The notes beneath the pieces are model-generated. The model saw nothing but the letters and a program-made list of their open reading frames with translations. It was not told where the DNA came from and searched no databases. Both the position numbers and the translations under genes were made by a program. From AC-32 sp963728765 (lineage in GTDB: Bacteria > Actinomycetota > Thermoleophilia > Gaiellales > Gaiellaceae), in NCBI GenBank assembly GCA_963728765.1, contig CAVSKX010000001.1:496001-560000 (forward strand): a stretch of 64,000 bases of DNA, in the 5' to 3' direction. Positions 24,428-32,098 of the stretch are shown piece after piece. The stretch's first letter is position 1. Every line of letters begins with the position of its first letter.

Positions 24428-26779
24428 CTACTGCAGCTTGCGCAGTGCGGCGCCGAGGGACTGCTTCACCTTCAGCACGCCCTCGTAGAGGTCGCCGTGC
24501 TCCTCGATCCGCCGGCGCACGGCGTCCATCGTGAACACGGCCGGGTCGAGCGACTCGTTCACTTCCTCCCAGCGCAGCGGCGTCGAGACCGGGGCGCCCT
24601 CCTTCGGGCGCACCGAGTAGACCGACGCGATCGTCTTGCCCTCGCCGTTCTGGTTGGCGTCGATCAGAACGCCGCGGCGCTTCGACTTCGACCACTCCGT
24701 CGTGACGAGCCCGCGGTGGGTCGAGGCGAGCGCCCGCGCGACGATCTCGGCGAACTGGCGCGTGTCGTCGTAGGTGTGCCGCCGCGCGATCGGCACGAGC
24801 ACGTGCATGCCGTCAGCACCGCTCGTCTTCGGGAACGACTCGAGCCCGAACGCGTCGAGCGCCTCCTTCACGAGCAGCGCGACCTCCACGGTCTCCGCGA
24901 AGCCGACGTCCGGCGAGGGGTCGAGGTCGAAGAGCACGAAGTCCGGCCGATCGAGCTTCTCCACGCGCGAGTACCACGTGTTCAGGTCGATGCAGGCCAT
25001 GTTCACCATCCACAGCAGCGCGAGCTCGTCGTTCACGAGCGGCGCGTCGATCCGCCGCCGCTGCCTCGGCCGGTCGCGTGTCGTGACCTCGATGTTCAGC
25101 GTCTGGATCCAGTCGGGCATCCCCTGCGGCTTGTCCTTCTGGAAGAAGAACTTGCCCTGCCAGCCGTCGGGGTAGCGCTTCATCGTGAACGGCCGGTCCC
25201 GGATGTGCGGGACCACGACCGGCGCGACGTCGCGGTAGTACGCGAGCAGGTCGCCCTTCGTGATCCCCTCGTCGGGCCAGAACGGCTTGTCGAGGTTCGA
25301 GAGCCGCAGCACGCGGCTGCCCTTGCGGATGACGTCCGGGATCGGCGCGGCGCGCTCGCCCGGAACTTCCCTGCGCACCTCCCGCGGGTCCTTGTCCTCG
25401 CGCAACCCCTCGTAGACCGGCGCCCGTAGCCGGCCGTCGTGTGTCCACTCGGTGAAGGAGGCCTGCGCGACGAGCTTCGGCTCCACCCAGACCACGTCGC
25501 CCTTGCGGACGCGCGGCATCTTCGGCGTCTTCGCAAATGGCGAGTCCTTCCGCTCGAGCGGCCGCAGCTTCTGCAGCAACCGGTCGATCTCCTCGTCGTC
25601 GAAGCCCGTCCCGACGTTGCCGGTCCACTCGAGCCCGTCCGGGCCGTAGACCCCGAGCACGAGCGAGCCGAACGACCACTCGCGCCGGCCCTTGCCGCGC
25701 GTGTAGCCGGCGATCACGAACTCCTGCTCGCCGTGCGTCTTGAACTTGAGCCAGTCGCGTGAGCGCTTCCCCGGGAGGTACGGCGAGTCGAGGCGCTTCC
25801 CCATGATCCCTTCCAGCCGCTGCTGCTGCGCCGCTTTGTAGAGCGCCGGCCCATCGTCGAACGACTGCGAGAACTGGACCGTCCGGTTACGCCCGTCGAG
25901 GAGCTTCCGCAGCCGCTTGCGCCGCTCCGACAGGGGCAACTCGACGGTCGGCTCGCCGTCGACCTCCAGCAGGTCGAACACGTAGTAGACGATCGGCGTC
26001 CCGGGCTTCCGCTGCTGCATCGCCGAGAAGCTCGGCTTCCCTTCCTCGTTCAGCGCGCAGACCTCGCCGTCGACGACGCACTCCGGCGTCTTCAGCGCCC
26101 GGACGAGCTCCTTCGCGACGTTCTCGAAGCGCTTGGTGTAGTCCTGGTCCTTGCGCGTCCTCAGCTCAGCGTTGCCACCGGAAACGCGCGCGACGATGCG
26201 GTAGCCGTCCCACTTGATCTCGAACTCCCAGCCCTCGCCCCGCGGCATCTCGCTCGGCTCGGCAAGCGTCGCCAGCATCGGCTTGTACGCGGGGCGGGGG
26301 CCGGTGGGGCGAGCGGAGGCGTTGTCGTCGCGCTTGCGGAGGATCAGCCAGTTCTTCTCCTGGCCGCTCAGGTGCGCAGGCACGAGCGTCCAGAGGCCTT
26401 CGAGCCGCTTGCCGTGGAGCCGGACGGTGAGGCCTCCGTTCGGCTTCTCCTCGACGAGCTCGTACGTGCCCGCGTCCCAGATCTCGACCGTGCCCGCGCC
26501 GTACTCGCCCTTCGGGATCTCGCCCTCGAACGTGGCGTAGTCGAGCGGGTGGTCCTCGACGTGCACGGCGAGGTGCTGCTGCCCCGGCTCGAGGGGGACG
26601 CCTTTCGGCACCGCCCAGCTGGCGAGCGCGCCGTTGCGCTCGAGGCGGAAGTCGTAGTGGAGGCTGCGCGCGGCGTGGCGCTGGACGACGAAGATCGGCG
26701 CCTTCCCGCCGCGCTTGCCGCCGAACGGCTCGGGCGTCTTCTTGCGGTCGCGCTTGCGCTCGTACTCGCGCAGGCTCAC
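24428..26779 (-). CDS. ligD: Multifunctional ATP-dependent DNA ligase LigD
   Basis: This 783-residue non-homologous end-joining enzyme has domain order phosphoesterase, ligase, polymerase. The phosphoesterase domain (about 1-160) has RHAARSLHYDFRLE and EDHPLDYATFEGEIP. The ligase domain (about 165-480) has the adenylated Lys189 in EIKWDGYR and the C-terminal OB part ending EPKLVAQASFTEWT. The primase-polymerase domain (about 490-783) has FVLFDLDPSP and KTSGADGMHVLVP. No Ku gene is in the window, though Ku is normally required. Confidence 0.94.
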   Translation of the reverse strand: MSLREYERKRDRKKTPEPFGGKRGGKAPIFVVQRHAARSLHYDFRLERNGALASWAVPKGVPLEPGQQHLAVHVEDHPLDYATFEGEIPKGEYGAGTVEIWDAGTYELVEEKPNGGLTVRLHGKRLEGLWTLVPAHLSGQEKNWLILRKRDDNASARPTGPRPAYKPMLATLAEPSEMPRGEGWEFEIKWDGYRIVARVSGGNAELRTRKDQDYTKRFENVAKELVRALKTPECVVDGEVCALNEEGKPSFSAMQQRKPGTPIVYYVFDLLEVDGEPTVELPLSERRKRLRKLLDGRNRTVQFSQSFDDGPALYKAAQQQRLEGIMGKRLDSPYLPGKRSRDWLKFKTHGEQEFVIAGYTRGKGRREWSFGSLVLGVYGPDGLEWTGNVGTGFDDEEIDRLLQKLRPLERKDSPFAKTPKMPRVRKGDVVWVEPKLVAQASFTEWTHDGRLRAPVYEGLREDKDPREVRREVPGERAAPIPDVIRKGSRVLRLSNLDKPFWPDEGITKGDLLAYYRDVAPVVVPHIRDRPFTMKRYPDGWQGKFFFQKDKPQGMPDWIQTLNIEVTTRDRPRQRRRIDAPLVNDELALLWMVNMACIDLNTWYSRVEKLDRPDFVLFDLDPSPDVGFAETVEVALLVKEALDAFGLESFPKTSGADGMHVLVPIARRHTYDDTRQFAEIVARALASTHRGLVTTEWSKSKRRGVLIDANQNGEGKTIASVYSVRPKEGAPVSTPLRWEEVNESLDPAVFTMDAVRRRIEEHGDLYEGVLKVKQSLGAALRKLQ

Positions 26780-26890
26780 GAGCGAGTTCTACCGGGCCGT
26801 CGGGGTTTGCGTCCGGGGCCGATCGGCAATACTCTTTTCAACTCTGGGTCGAAGTTCTTAAAAAGCTTCTCCACCTAACGGGGGGTTACT

Positions 26891-26919
26891 GTCGGGGCCG
26901 GCTACAAGCCGGCCTCGAC
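26891..26919. terminator. Strong GC-rich hairpin between accA and ligD
   Basis: GGCCGGCT (26896-26903) and AGCCGGCC (26907-26914) pair perfectly around ACA; outer GTCG/CGAC extend the stem to about 13 pairs with one G-T pair. There is no T-run, so it could be a factor-assisted terminator for accA or a leader structure of ligD. Confidence 0.45.
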
Positions 26920-26943
26920 ATGTGTACGAGCCGGGGATAAGCC

Positions 26944-26961
26944 TGTGGAAGATGTGGAAAA
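26944..26961. promoter_or_regulatory. Tandem DnaA-box-like 9-mers
   Basis: TGTGGAAGA (26944-26952) is followed directly by TGTGGAAAA (26953-26961). The second is the complement of TTTTCCACA, which fits the DnaA-box consensus TTWTNCACA; the first has one mismatch. The site lies about 28 kb from dnaA. Confidence 0.4.
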
Positions 26962-26985
26962 GGGCCGCTAAATTGGCGGATTTAA

Positions 26986-27041
26986 GCGGTGCGCGGGTAC
27001 AGCTCGCACACCCTGTTAACGGCGTCGCAAGCGAGCGCCTA
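26986..27041 (-). repeat. Family A stop-anchored hairpin repeat, copy 1
   Basis: It starts at the accA stop codon TAG (27041-27039). The core hairpin reads GCGCTCGCTTGCGACGCC, then GTTAACAGG, then a second hairpin GTGTGCG/CGCGCAC. The rest of the 259-base gap toward ligD (26780-26985) holds the GC-rich hairpin and the DnaA-like boxes but no gene. Confidence 0.65.
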
Positions 27042-27983
27042 GCGGGTTGCGGGGATCTGACCAATTGTGCGAAACCGCACACGGCGCTGGCGCCGGAGCT
27101 CCTCGCCGCTCTGACTTTCCAACAGCTCGAGCGACTCGGCCAGCGCGTCGCCGAGCAGCTGCGCGGCATGGTCGGGATCGGTGTGCGCGCCCTTCTCGGG
27201 CTCCGGCACGATCGCGTCGATGACGCCCAGCTCGAGACAGTGCGCGGCGTCCGGCTTGAAGGCCGCCGCGGCCTTGCGAGCCTCGCCCGCGTCGCGCCAC
27301 AGGATGGCCGCGCAGCCCTCGGGCGAAATCACGGTGTAGATCGAGTTCTCCTGCATGAGCACCCGGTCCGCGAGCGCGGTCGCGATCGCGCCACCCGACC
27401 CGCCCTCGCCGATCACGCAGGCGACGATCGGGACGCGCAGCCGCGCCATCAGCGCCTGCGAGCGGGCGATCGCGCCGCCCTGTCCGTGCTGCTCGGCGGT
27501 CACGCCCGGGTAGGCGCCCGGGATGTCGATCAGGCTGAGCAGCGGGAAGCCGTGGCGGTCGGCGAGCTCCATCGCGCGCATCGCCTTCCCGTAGCCCTCG
27601 GGGTAGGCCATGCCGAAGTTGCGCCGCGTGCGCTCCTTCACGTCGCGGCCCTTCTGGTTGCCGACGAGCACGACGGTGCGGCCATGGAAGCGCCCGATGC
27701 CGGCCACCAGGGCTGCGTCGTCCCCGTGGTGCTGGTCGCCGTGCAGCTCGAACCAGTCGTCCACCAACCGCTCGACGTAGTCCAGCGTGTACGGCCGGTC
27801 CGGGTTGCGCGCCAGCTCGACCGACCGCCAGATCTCCTCGTCGCTCGGCTCGGAGACAACGCGGTCGAGTTGCTTCTGCAGGCGCTCGAGCTCGCCCGAC
27901 AGCTTCGCGCCGCGCAGCAGCGGCAAACCCCGGAGCCGGCTCAGCTGGGAGCGCAGCCGCAGCTGCTCCGCCTCACCGGCCAT
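27039..27983 (-). CDS. accA: Acetyl-CoA carboxylase carboxyltransferase, alpha subunit
   Basis: AccA, with AccD, transfers carboxyl from biotin to acetyl-CoA to make malonyl-CoA. The 314-residue protein has the crotonase-like core: GNQKGRDVKERTRRNFGMAYPEGY (split below 20 in the family as GRDVKE and FGMAYPEGY), IDIPGAYPGVTAEQHGQGGA and VIGEGGSGGAIATALADRV. The start overlaps accD by 11 bases. A family A repeat begins at its stop. No biotin carboxylase or BCCP gene is nearby. Confidence 0.94.
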   Translation of the reverse strand: MAGEAEQLRLRSQLSRLRGLPLLRGAKLSGELERLQKQLDRVVSEPSDEEIWRSVELARNPDRPYTLDYVERLVDDWFELHGDQHHGDDAALVAGIGRFHGRTVVLVGNQKGRDVKERTRRNFGMAYPEGYGKAMRAMELADRHGFPLLSLIDIPGAYPGVTAEQHGQGGAIARSQALMARLRVPIVACVIGEGGSGGAIATALADRVLMQENSIYTVISPEGCAAILWRDAGEARKAAAAFKPDAAHCLELGVIDAIVPEPEKGAHTDPDHAAQLLGDALAESLELLESQSGEELRRQRRVRFRTIGQIPATR

Positions 27984-28815
27984 CGGCGAAGAGACGCAGC
28001 AGGCGGCCGAGCGCCGGCCGCAGCTCGGGTCGCGGGACGATGGCGTCGACGTGGCCGTTGCGGAAGTTGGACTCGGCGAGGCCGAAGTCCTCGGGCAGCT
28101 TCTCGCGCGTCGTCTGCTGCACCACGCGCGGGCCGGTGAACGAGAGCAGCGCGCCGGGCTCGGCCACGAGCACGTCGCCGAGGCTGGCGAAGCTCGCCAG
28201 CACGCCGGCGGTCGTCGGATGCGCCATCACGCTGATCAACGTCCCGCCGGCATCGCGCAGGTCCTCGACCGCGCAGACCGTCTTCGGCAGCTGCATCAGC
28301 GAGAGGATCCCCTCCTGCATGCGCGCGCCGCCGGTCGTGGTGACCGAGACCAGCGGCACCCCACGTTCCGCTGCCCCCTCGCAGGCGCGCGCGAACTTCT
28401 CTCCGACGACGCGGCCCATCGAGCCGCCCATGAACCCGAACTCCATCACCGCGAGCTGGCACGGCTGGTCCTCGACCGCGGCGCGACCGATCACCATCGC
28501 CTCGCCGAGGCCCGTCGTGAGCTCGGCCTCGGCCAGCCGTTCGGTGTACGGCCGCAGGTCGAAGAACGCGAGCGGGTCGTCCGAGCGGAGCTCCGCGGCC
28601 TCCTCGACGAAGCTCTCCGCGTCGGCGAGCTGCTGGATCCGCTCGCGGGCGTGCACTGGGAAGTGGTGACCGCACTGCGGGCACACGTTGAGGTGCTCGG
28701 CCAGCTCGTCGTCCCGGTAGTGGGAGCCGCACTTGGGGCAGGTGTTCGGGTGTCGGCGGCCGTCCTCGGGCGGAGCGTGCCGGTGCTCGATGGAGACGTC
28801 GATGCGTTCGGACAC
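27973..28815 (-). CDS. accD: Acetyl-CoA carboxylase carboxyltransferase, beta subunit
   Basis: This 280-residue beta subunit has the N-terminal four-cysteine zinc ribbon (CPKCGSHY and CPQCGHHFPV near residues 26-48) and the catalytic core MEFGFMGGSMGRVVGEK, VTTTGGARMQEG and FTGPRVVQQTTREKLPEDF. It is first in the accD-accA operon. A TAAACT hexamer lies 8 bases upstream of the GTG start, suggesting a very short leader. Confidence 0.95.
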   Translation of the reverse strand: MSERIDVSIEHRHAPPEDGRRHPNTCPKCGSHYRDDELAEHLNVCPQCGHHFPVHARERIQQLADAESFVEEAAELRSDDPLAFFDLRPYTERLAEAELTTGLGEAMVIGRAAVEDQPCQLAVMEFGFMGGSMGRVVGEKFARACEGAAERGVPLVSVTTTGGARMQEGILSLMQLPKTVCAVEDLRDAGGTLISVMAHPTTAGVLASFASLGDVLVAEPGALLSFTGPRVVQQTTREKLPEDFGLAESNFRNGHVDAIVPRPELRPALGRLLRLFADGR

Positions 28816-28823
28816 GGGTTGCG

Positions 28824-28829
28824 AGTTTA
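28824..28829 (-). promoter_or_regulatory. Putative -10 (TAAACT) for accDA
   Basis: TAAACT on the minus strand ends 8 bases before the accD GTG at 28815, the same geometry as other leaderless-type starts in this window. Confidence 0.4.
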
Positions 28830-28851
28830 GACCTGTGGCCTCGGCCGGGAG

Positions 28852-29628
28852 TTACAGCCCGAGGGCGATGGCCAGGCCGGTAATCGGTTCCACGTTGGCG
28901 GGCTCGGCCGCAAGACCACTGAAGCCGGCCCCGAGCACCGAGGCACGGCCGCGGACTCGCCGCAGCAGGTCGGCGAGCTCCTGCATCGACAGCCCGCCGG
29001 GCTCCGGCATGAACGGATGGATCGGGCCTGGCTCTAGCGAGTCGACGTCGAGCGCCACGTAGACGCCCTCGGTACCGTCGAGCGCCGCCTCGAGCTCCTC
29101 GGTGTCGGTGCGCAGGCCGATGGACGCGACGTACTCGCGCTCGGGCGGGTCAAGGCTCCTGGCGCCGAGCAGGATCGTGTCCTGCGGGTCAACCGCGCCG
29201 GAGTCGAGGATCATTCGCAACGGCATCCCCCAGAGGTTCCCGGACGGGGACGTCTCCGGCGTGTTCAGGTCGCCGTGCGCGTCGAACCAGACGAGCGAGA
29301 TGCGGCCGTTGCGCGCGGCCAGCGCCTCGACCGCGCCGATGTGCGAGCAGCAGCAGCCGCCGAGCACGAGCGGCCGCTCCGGGAGGTCGATCGCCACCGC
29401 GAGCGTCTGCTCGTCGAGCGTGTCTTCCTCCACCACGGCCGCCTCGGGGAACGCGAGCGGCAGGCGGGCGGCCTCCGCCATCGACTCCCCGCCCTCGCCC
29501 CAGGCCTGTGGCACCCGCACCATCCCCGCCCCGAACTCGCGTCCGCAGGCGTGGCACTCGTAGCCGGGCCCGATTGCGACGCACGTGTACGTACGGCATT
29601 CGGGGCAGCGGGCTCGCAGGCGGCTCAC
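28852..29628 (-). CDS. Arginase/agmatinase-fold protein with N-terminal zinc ribbon
   Basis: This 258-residue protein combines a zinc ribbon (CPEC at about 8-11, CHAC near residue 26) with an arginase-fold domain. Conserved parts are VWFDAHGDLNTPE (metal DAHxD) and VALDVDSLEPGP (DxDxxE where arginases have DxDxxD). The first metal motif, usually GGDHS, is replaced by LGGCCCSHIGAVEAL. The changes suggest altered metal binding or a different guanidine/amide substrate. The GTG start has AGGGG upstream. A family A repeat separates it from the GNAT gene. Confidence 0.78.
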   Translation of the reverse strand: MSRLRARCPECRTYTCVAIGPGYECHACGREFGAGMVRVPQAWGEGGESMAEAARLPLAFPEAAVVEEDTLDEQTLAVAIDLPERPLVLGGCCCSHIGAVEALAARNGRISLVWFDAHGDLNTPETSPSGNLWGMPLRMILDSGAVDPQDTILLGARSLDPPEREYVASIGLRTDTEELEAALDGTEGVYVALDVDSLEPGPIHPFMPEPGGLSMQELADLLRRVRGRASVLGAGFSGLAAEPANVEPITGLAIALGL

Positions 29629-29648
29629 GACGCACCCCTGGATGCCAA

Positions 29649-29728
29649 CGCACCAGGCGAGCGACGCAGACGGCGGAGCCAGCAAAGCCGGCCCGGCCTG
29701 ACAGCGACATCGCAAGCGACGTCGCTCA
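29649..29728 (-). repeat. Family A stop-anchored hairpin repeat, copy 2
   Basis: It starts at the GNAT stop (TGA 29728-29726). The core GCGACGTCGCTTGCGATGTC folds around TT into an 11-pair stem with one wobble. It is followed by TGTCAGG, a CCGGCTTTGCTGG hairpin and CCGTCTG, matching the copy at 52170. Confidence 0.65.
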
Positions 29729-30613
29729 CAGCTTCTTCTCGTAGGTGTCGTTGCGCCGGACGACGTGCATCCCGACCCGCTCGTAGAGACGGACGGCGCC
29801 GGTGGTGTTCTCGCCGTCCACGCCGAGGCCGACGCGCGTCGCGCCGCGTGAGGCGAAGTCGCGGAACGAGTGGTGGAGCAGCGCCGTGCCGACCCCGCGC
29901 TTCCGCCACTGCGGCCGCACACCGAGGACGTGCACCCAGCCGAACTGCGGATCGCCGGAGAAGTGCCACGCGTTGAGCGAGATCGCGGCGAGCTCGTCGC
30001 CTTCGTCCACTAGCCACCAGAGCGACGGGTCGAAGCTGTGCCGCCCAACGTTGAAGTCGCGCCAATCCTCAAACGTGTAGCGGTGGTGCTCCCAATGGTC
30101 GGCGAAGGCGTCCATGTGCGCCTCGTACACCCGCTCCTCCTCACCGGGCCGCAGGTTCCGCGGCGACAGTCCGTCGGGCCATTCGGGCGCAGGCAGCTCG
30201 TCGTCGAGGTCGATCTGCATCTGGAACGAGTAGCGAATGGGCTGCCAGCCCGCGTCCTCGAGCACCGGCCGCAGGACCGGGTCGTCGCCTTGGACGAAGC
30301 TCCGGACCACGTTGGCCCGGCGCTCGCGTCCGATCTGCTCCGCCTCCGCGAGCAGCAGGGCAGCTGCCTCGGCGTCCAGCGTCCGAACGTCCGCCGGGAA
30401 GCGCCCACTCTCCTGCAGCTGGATGTCGAGGTAGCCGACGAGCTCCCCGTCGCGCTCGACGACACGGAACTCGAGGTTCTTCTGGCCGAACCAACTGCGG
30501 ACCTCCTCCTCGCTCAACTCCGGCTCGCCGAACGACGCGAGCGCGTGCTCCTCGAGCAGCGCCTTGATCGCCGGCGCCTCGTCAACGGTCGTCGGCCGCA
30601 GCTCGACGCTCAC
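29726..30613 (-). CDS. GNAT-family acetyltransferase, two-domain
   Basis: This 295-residue protein contains two GNAT-like halves. The N-terminal half has FRVVERDGELVGYLDIQL; the C-terminal half has a full acetyl-CoA motif WVHVLGVRPQWRKRGVGTAL followed by VRLYERVGMHVVRR. The layout resembles mycothiol synthase-type double-GNAT proteins, but the similarity is architectural only. The GTG start overlaps the HAD stop as GTGA. Confidence 0.83.
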   Translation of the reverse strand: MSVELRPTTVDEAPAIKALLEEHALASFGEPELSEEEVRSWFGQKNLEFRVVERDGELVGYLDIQLQESGRFPADVRTLDAEAAALLLAEAEQIGRERRANVVRSFVQGDDPVLRPVLEDAGWQPIRYSFQMQIDLDDELPAPEWPDGLSPRNLRPGEEERVYEAHMDAFADHWEHHRYTFEDWRDFNVGRHSFDPSLWWLVDEGDELAAISLNAWHFSGDPQFGWVHVLGVRPQWRKRGVGTALLHHSFRDFASRGATRVGLGVDGENTTGAVRLYERVGMHVVRRNDTYEKKL

Positions 30614-31260
30614 GCGAGCTCGTCCAGTGTCTCGGCCAGGAGCGTCAGGTCCGGCAGCTCCCGCGTCGGCTCCACGCTACGCGTTCCAGGATCACGCTTC
30701 TCCCCCAAGCGGTTCACCCATATCGACGTCAGCTGGAGGTCGTTCGCCGGCGCGACGTCGTGGAAGAGGCTGGCTGCGACGTGCGCATCGGGCAGCCGCC
30801 CGATCTGCTCCTCGAAGGCGCGCCAGTGGCCGAGCGCCGGCTTGTACGAGGCGATCTCGGAGGCGACGATCGACACCTCGAACGGCACGCCCAGCTGCGC
30901 GAGCGAGGCCTCGATGTAGTCGCGGTCGGTATTGGACAGGATCGCGAGCTTCCAGCCGCGGCCACGCGCGGCCATGAGCGCTTTGGGCACCTCCGGGAAC
31001 GGCTGCCAGCCCGGCAGCGAGTCCGCGAGCGCGCTCTCCTCGGTGCCCGGGGCCCCGAGCCGCCGCATCGCTTCGGTCAGCACCTCGCGGTAGGAGCGCT
31101 TCCCGTCGGCCTCGAGCTCCGGCTCGAGCTCGTGGTAGCGGTGCAGGAGCTCGTCGGCTCGGCCGTCGCCGAAGACGCGTGCCAGCTGCGCGCGGATCCC
31201 GCCGTTCCAGTCGATCAGCGTGCCGTAGCAGTCGAAGGTCGCCCACCGGTCCCTCGCCAC
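30610..31260 (-). CDS. HAD hydrolase, haloacid dehalogenase type II-like
   Basis: This 216-residue protein has motif I TFDCYGTLIDW (nucleophile Asp10), motif II LAILSNTD and motif III EIASYKPALGHW. The catalytic-core pattern DCYGT is that of type II haloacid dehalogenases rather than DxD phosphatases. The GTG 31260 lies 7 bases after TACGAT on the minus strand. It is divergent from the lipoprotein esterase and co-transcribed with the GNAT gene. Confidence 0.83.
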   Translation of the reverse strand: MARDRWATFDCYGTLIDWNGGIRAQLARVFGDGRADELLHRYHELEPELEADGKRSYREVLTEAMRRLGAPGTEESALADSLPGWQPFPEVPKALMAARGRGWKLAILSNTDRDYIEASLAQLGVPFEVSIVASEIASYKPALGHWRAFEEQIGRLPDAHVAASLFHDVAPANDLQLTSIWVNRLGEKRDPGTRSVEPTRELPDLTLLAETLDELA

Positions 31261-31296
31261 CCGAGCGATCGTACCCCTCGCAGTAGCATCGGCCGC

Positions 31297-32085
31297 ATGC
31301 GGATCGGGGTCACAGTCCTGCTCGCCTCGGCGCTCCTCGCCGTTTGTGGGTGCGGATCGTCGAAGCCGGAGCTCGCGGCGCCGCCTAAGGTCACGAACTT
31401 CGCGCTCCAGAGCAAGCTCATGAAGCGGCCGGTCTACGAAGTGATGGTCACCCCCGCCGGCGGAGGCGAGGGACGGCCGCTGCTCGTCTTCCTCCACGGC
31501 TACGGCGCGGCGCCGAGAGACACGCTGAGCCCCGCGTTCGTGATGGCGCTGCGGGGACTCGGCGACCGTGCGCCGGTCGTGCTGCTCCCCGAAGGCGACA
31601 TCGGCTGGTGGCACGACCGCGACGAAGGGCCCTGGGGCTCGTACGTCCTGCATGAGGCGATCCCGGCCGCGCTCGCGCGCAGCGGCGCGGACGGCAAGCG
31701 TGTCGCGATCGGCGGGATCTCGATGGGCGGCTTCGGCGCGCTCGACCTCGGGCGCATAGCGCCGAAGCGCTTCTGCGCGGTTGGAGGGCACTCACCGGCG
31801 CTGCTGAGACGAGACGACTTCGGCTTCGGGTTCGACAACGCCGGCGACTACGCCCGCCACGACCTCCTCTCGCTCGCTCGCAAACGCTCGCTCTACGACG
31901 AGCCTGTCTGGATCGACATCGGCAACCACGACCACCTCCGCCCGGCCGCAGCCGAACTCAGCCGCGAGTTGAAGCGCGACGGCGACGACGTCAGCTTCCA
32001 TGTCTGGCCGGGCGCACACGACGGCGAATACTGGGATACCCACTTCGCCGACTACCTGCGGTTCTACTCCGACGCCTGCGACTAG
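31297..32085 (+). CDS. Lipoprotein alpha/beta-hydrolase (esterase family)
   Basis: This 262-residue exported hydrolase begins with a lipoprotein signal (VTVLLASALLAVCGCGSS; the second Cys follows Gly as in a lipobox). The alpha/beta-hydrolase core has the oxyanion segment LVFLHGYG, nucleophile elbow GGISMGGFG, and catalytic His in WPGAHDGEYW. It is likely membrane-anchored outside the cell. TAGCAT lies 7 bases before the ATG. The cyclase-ATPase gene follows 14 bases after its stop. Confidence 0.82.
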   Translation: MRIGVTVLLASALLAVCGCGSSKPELAAPPKVTNFALQSKLMKRPVYEVMVTPAGGGEGRPLLVFLHGYGAAPRDTLSPAFVMALRGLGDRAPVVLLPEGDIGWWHDRDEGPWGSYVLHEAIPAALARSGADGKRVAIGGISMGGFGALDLGRIAPKRFCAVGGHSPALLRRDDFGFGFDNAGDYARHDLLSLARKRSLYDEPVWIDIGNHDHLRPAAAELSRELKRDGDDVSFHVWPGAHDGEYWDTHFADYLRFYSDACD

Positions 32086-32098
32086 CGATCATCTGCCC

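Noticed and set aside
24304..24534. Short plus-strand frame in the rsgA-ligD gap
   Set aside because: It runs into the 3' end of ligD on the opposite strand and has no coding motif or ribosome site.
30661..30690. Possible extra family B copy (ACGCTACGCGTTCC)
   Set aside because: It is inside the HAD coding region and lacks the other conserved blocks; likely coincidence.
30760..31296. N-terminal extension of the lipoprotein esterase
   Set aside because: It runs antisense through the HAD gene, and the lipoprotein signal starts at ATG 31297.
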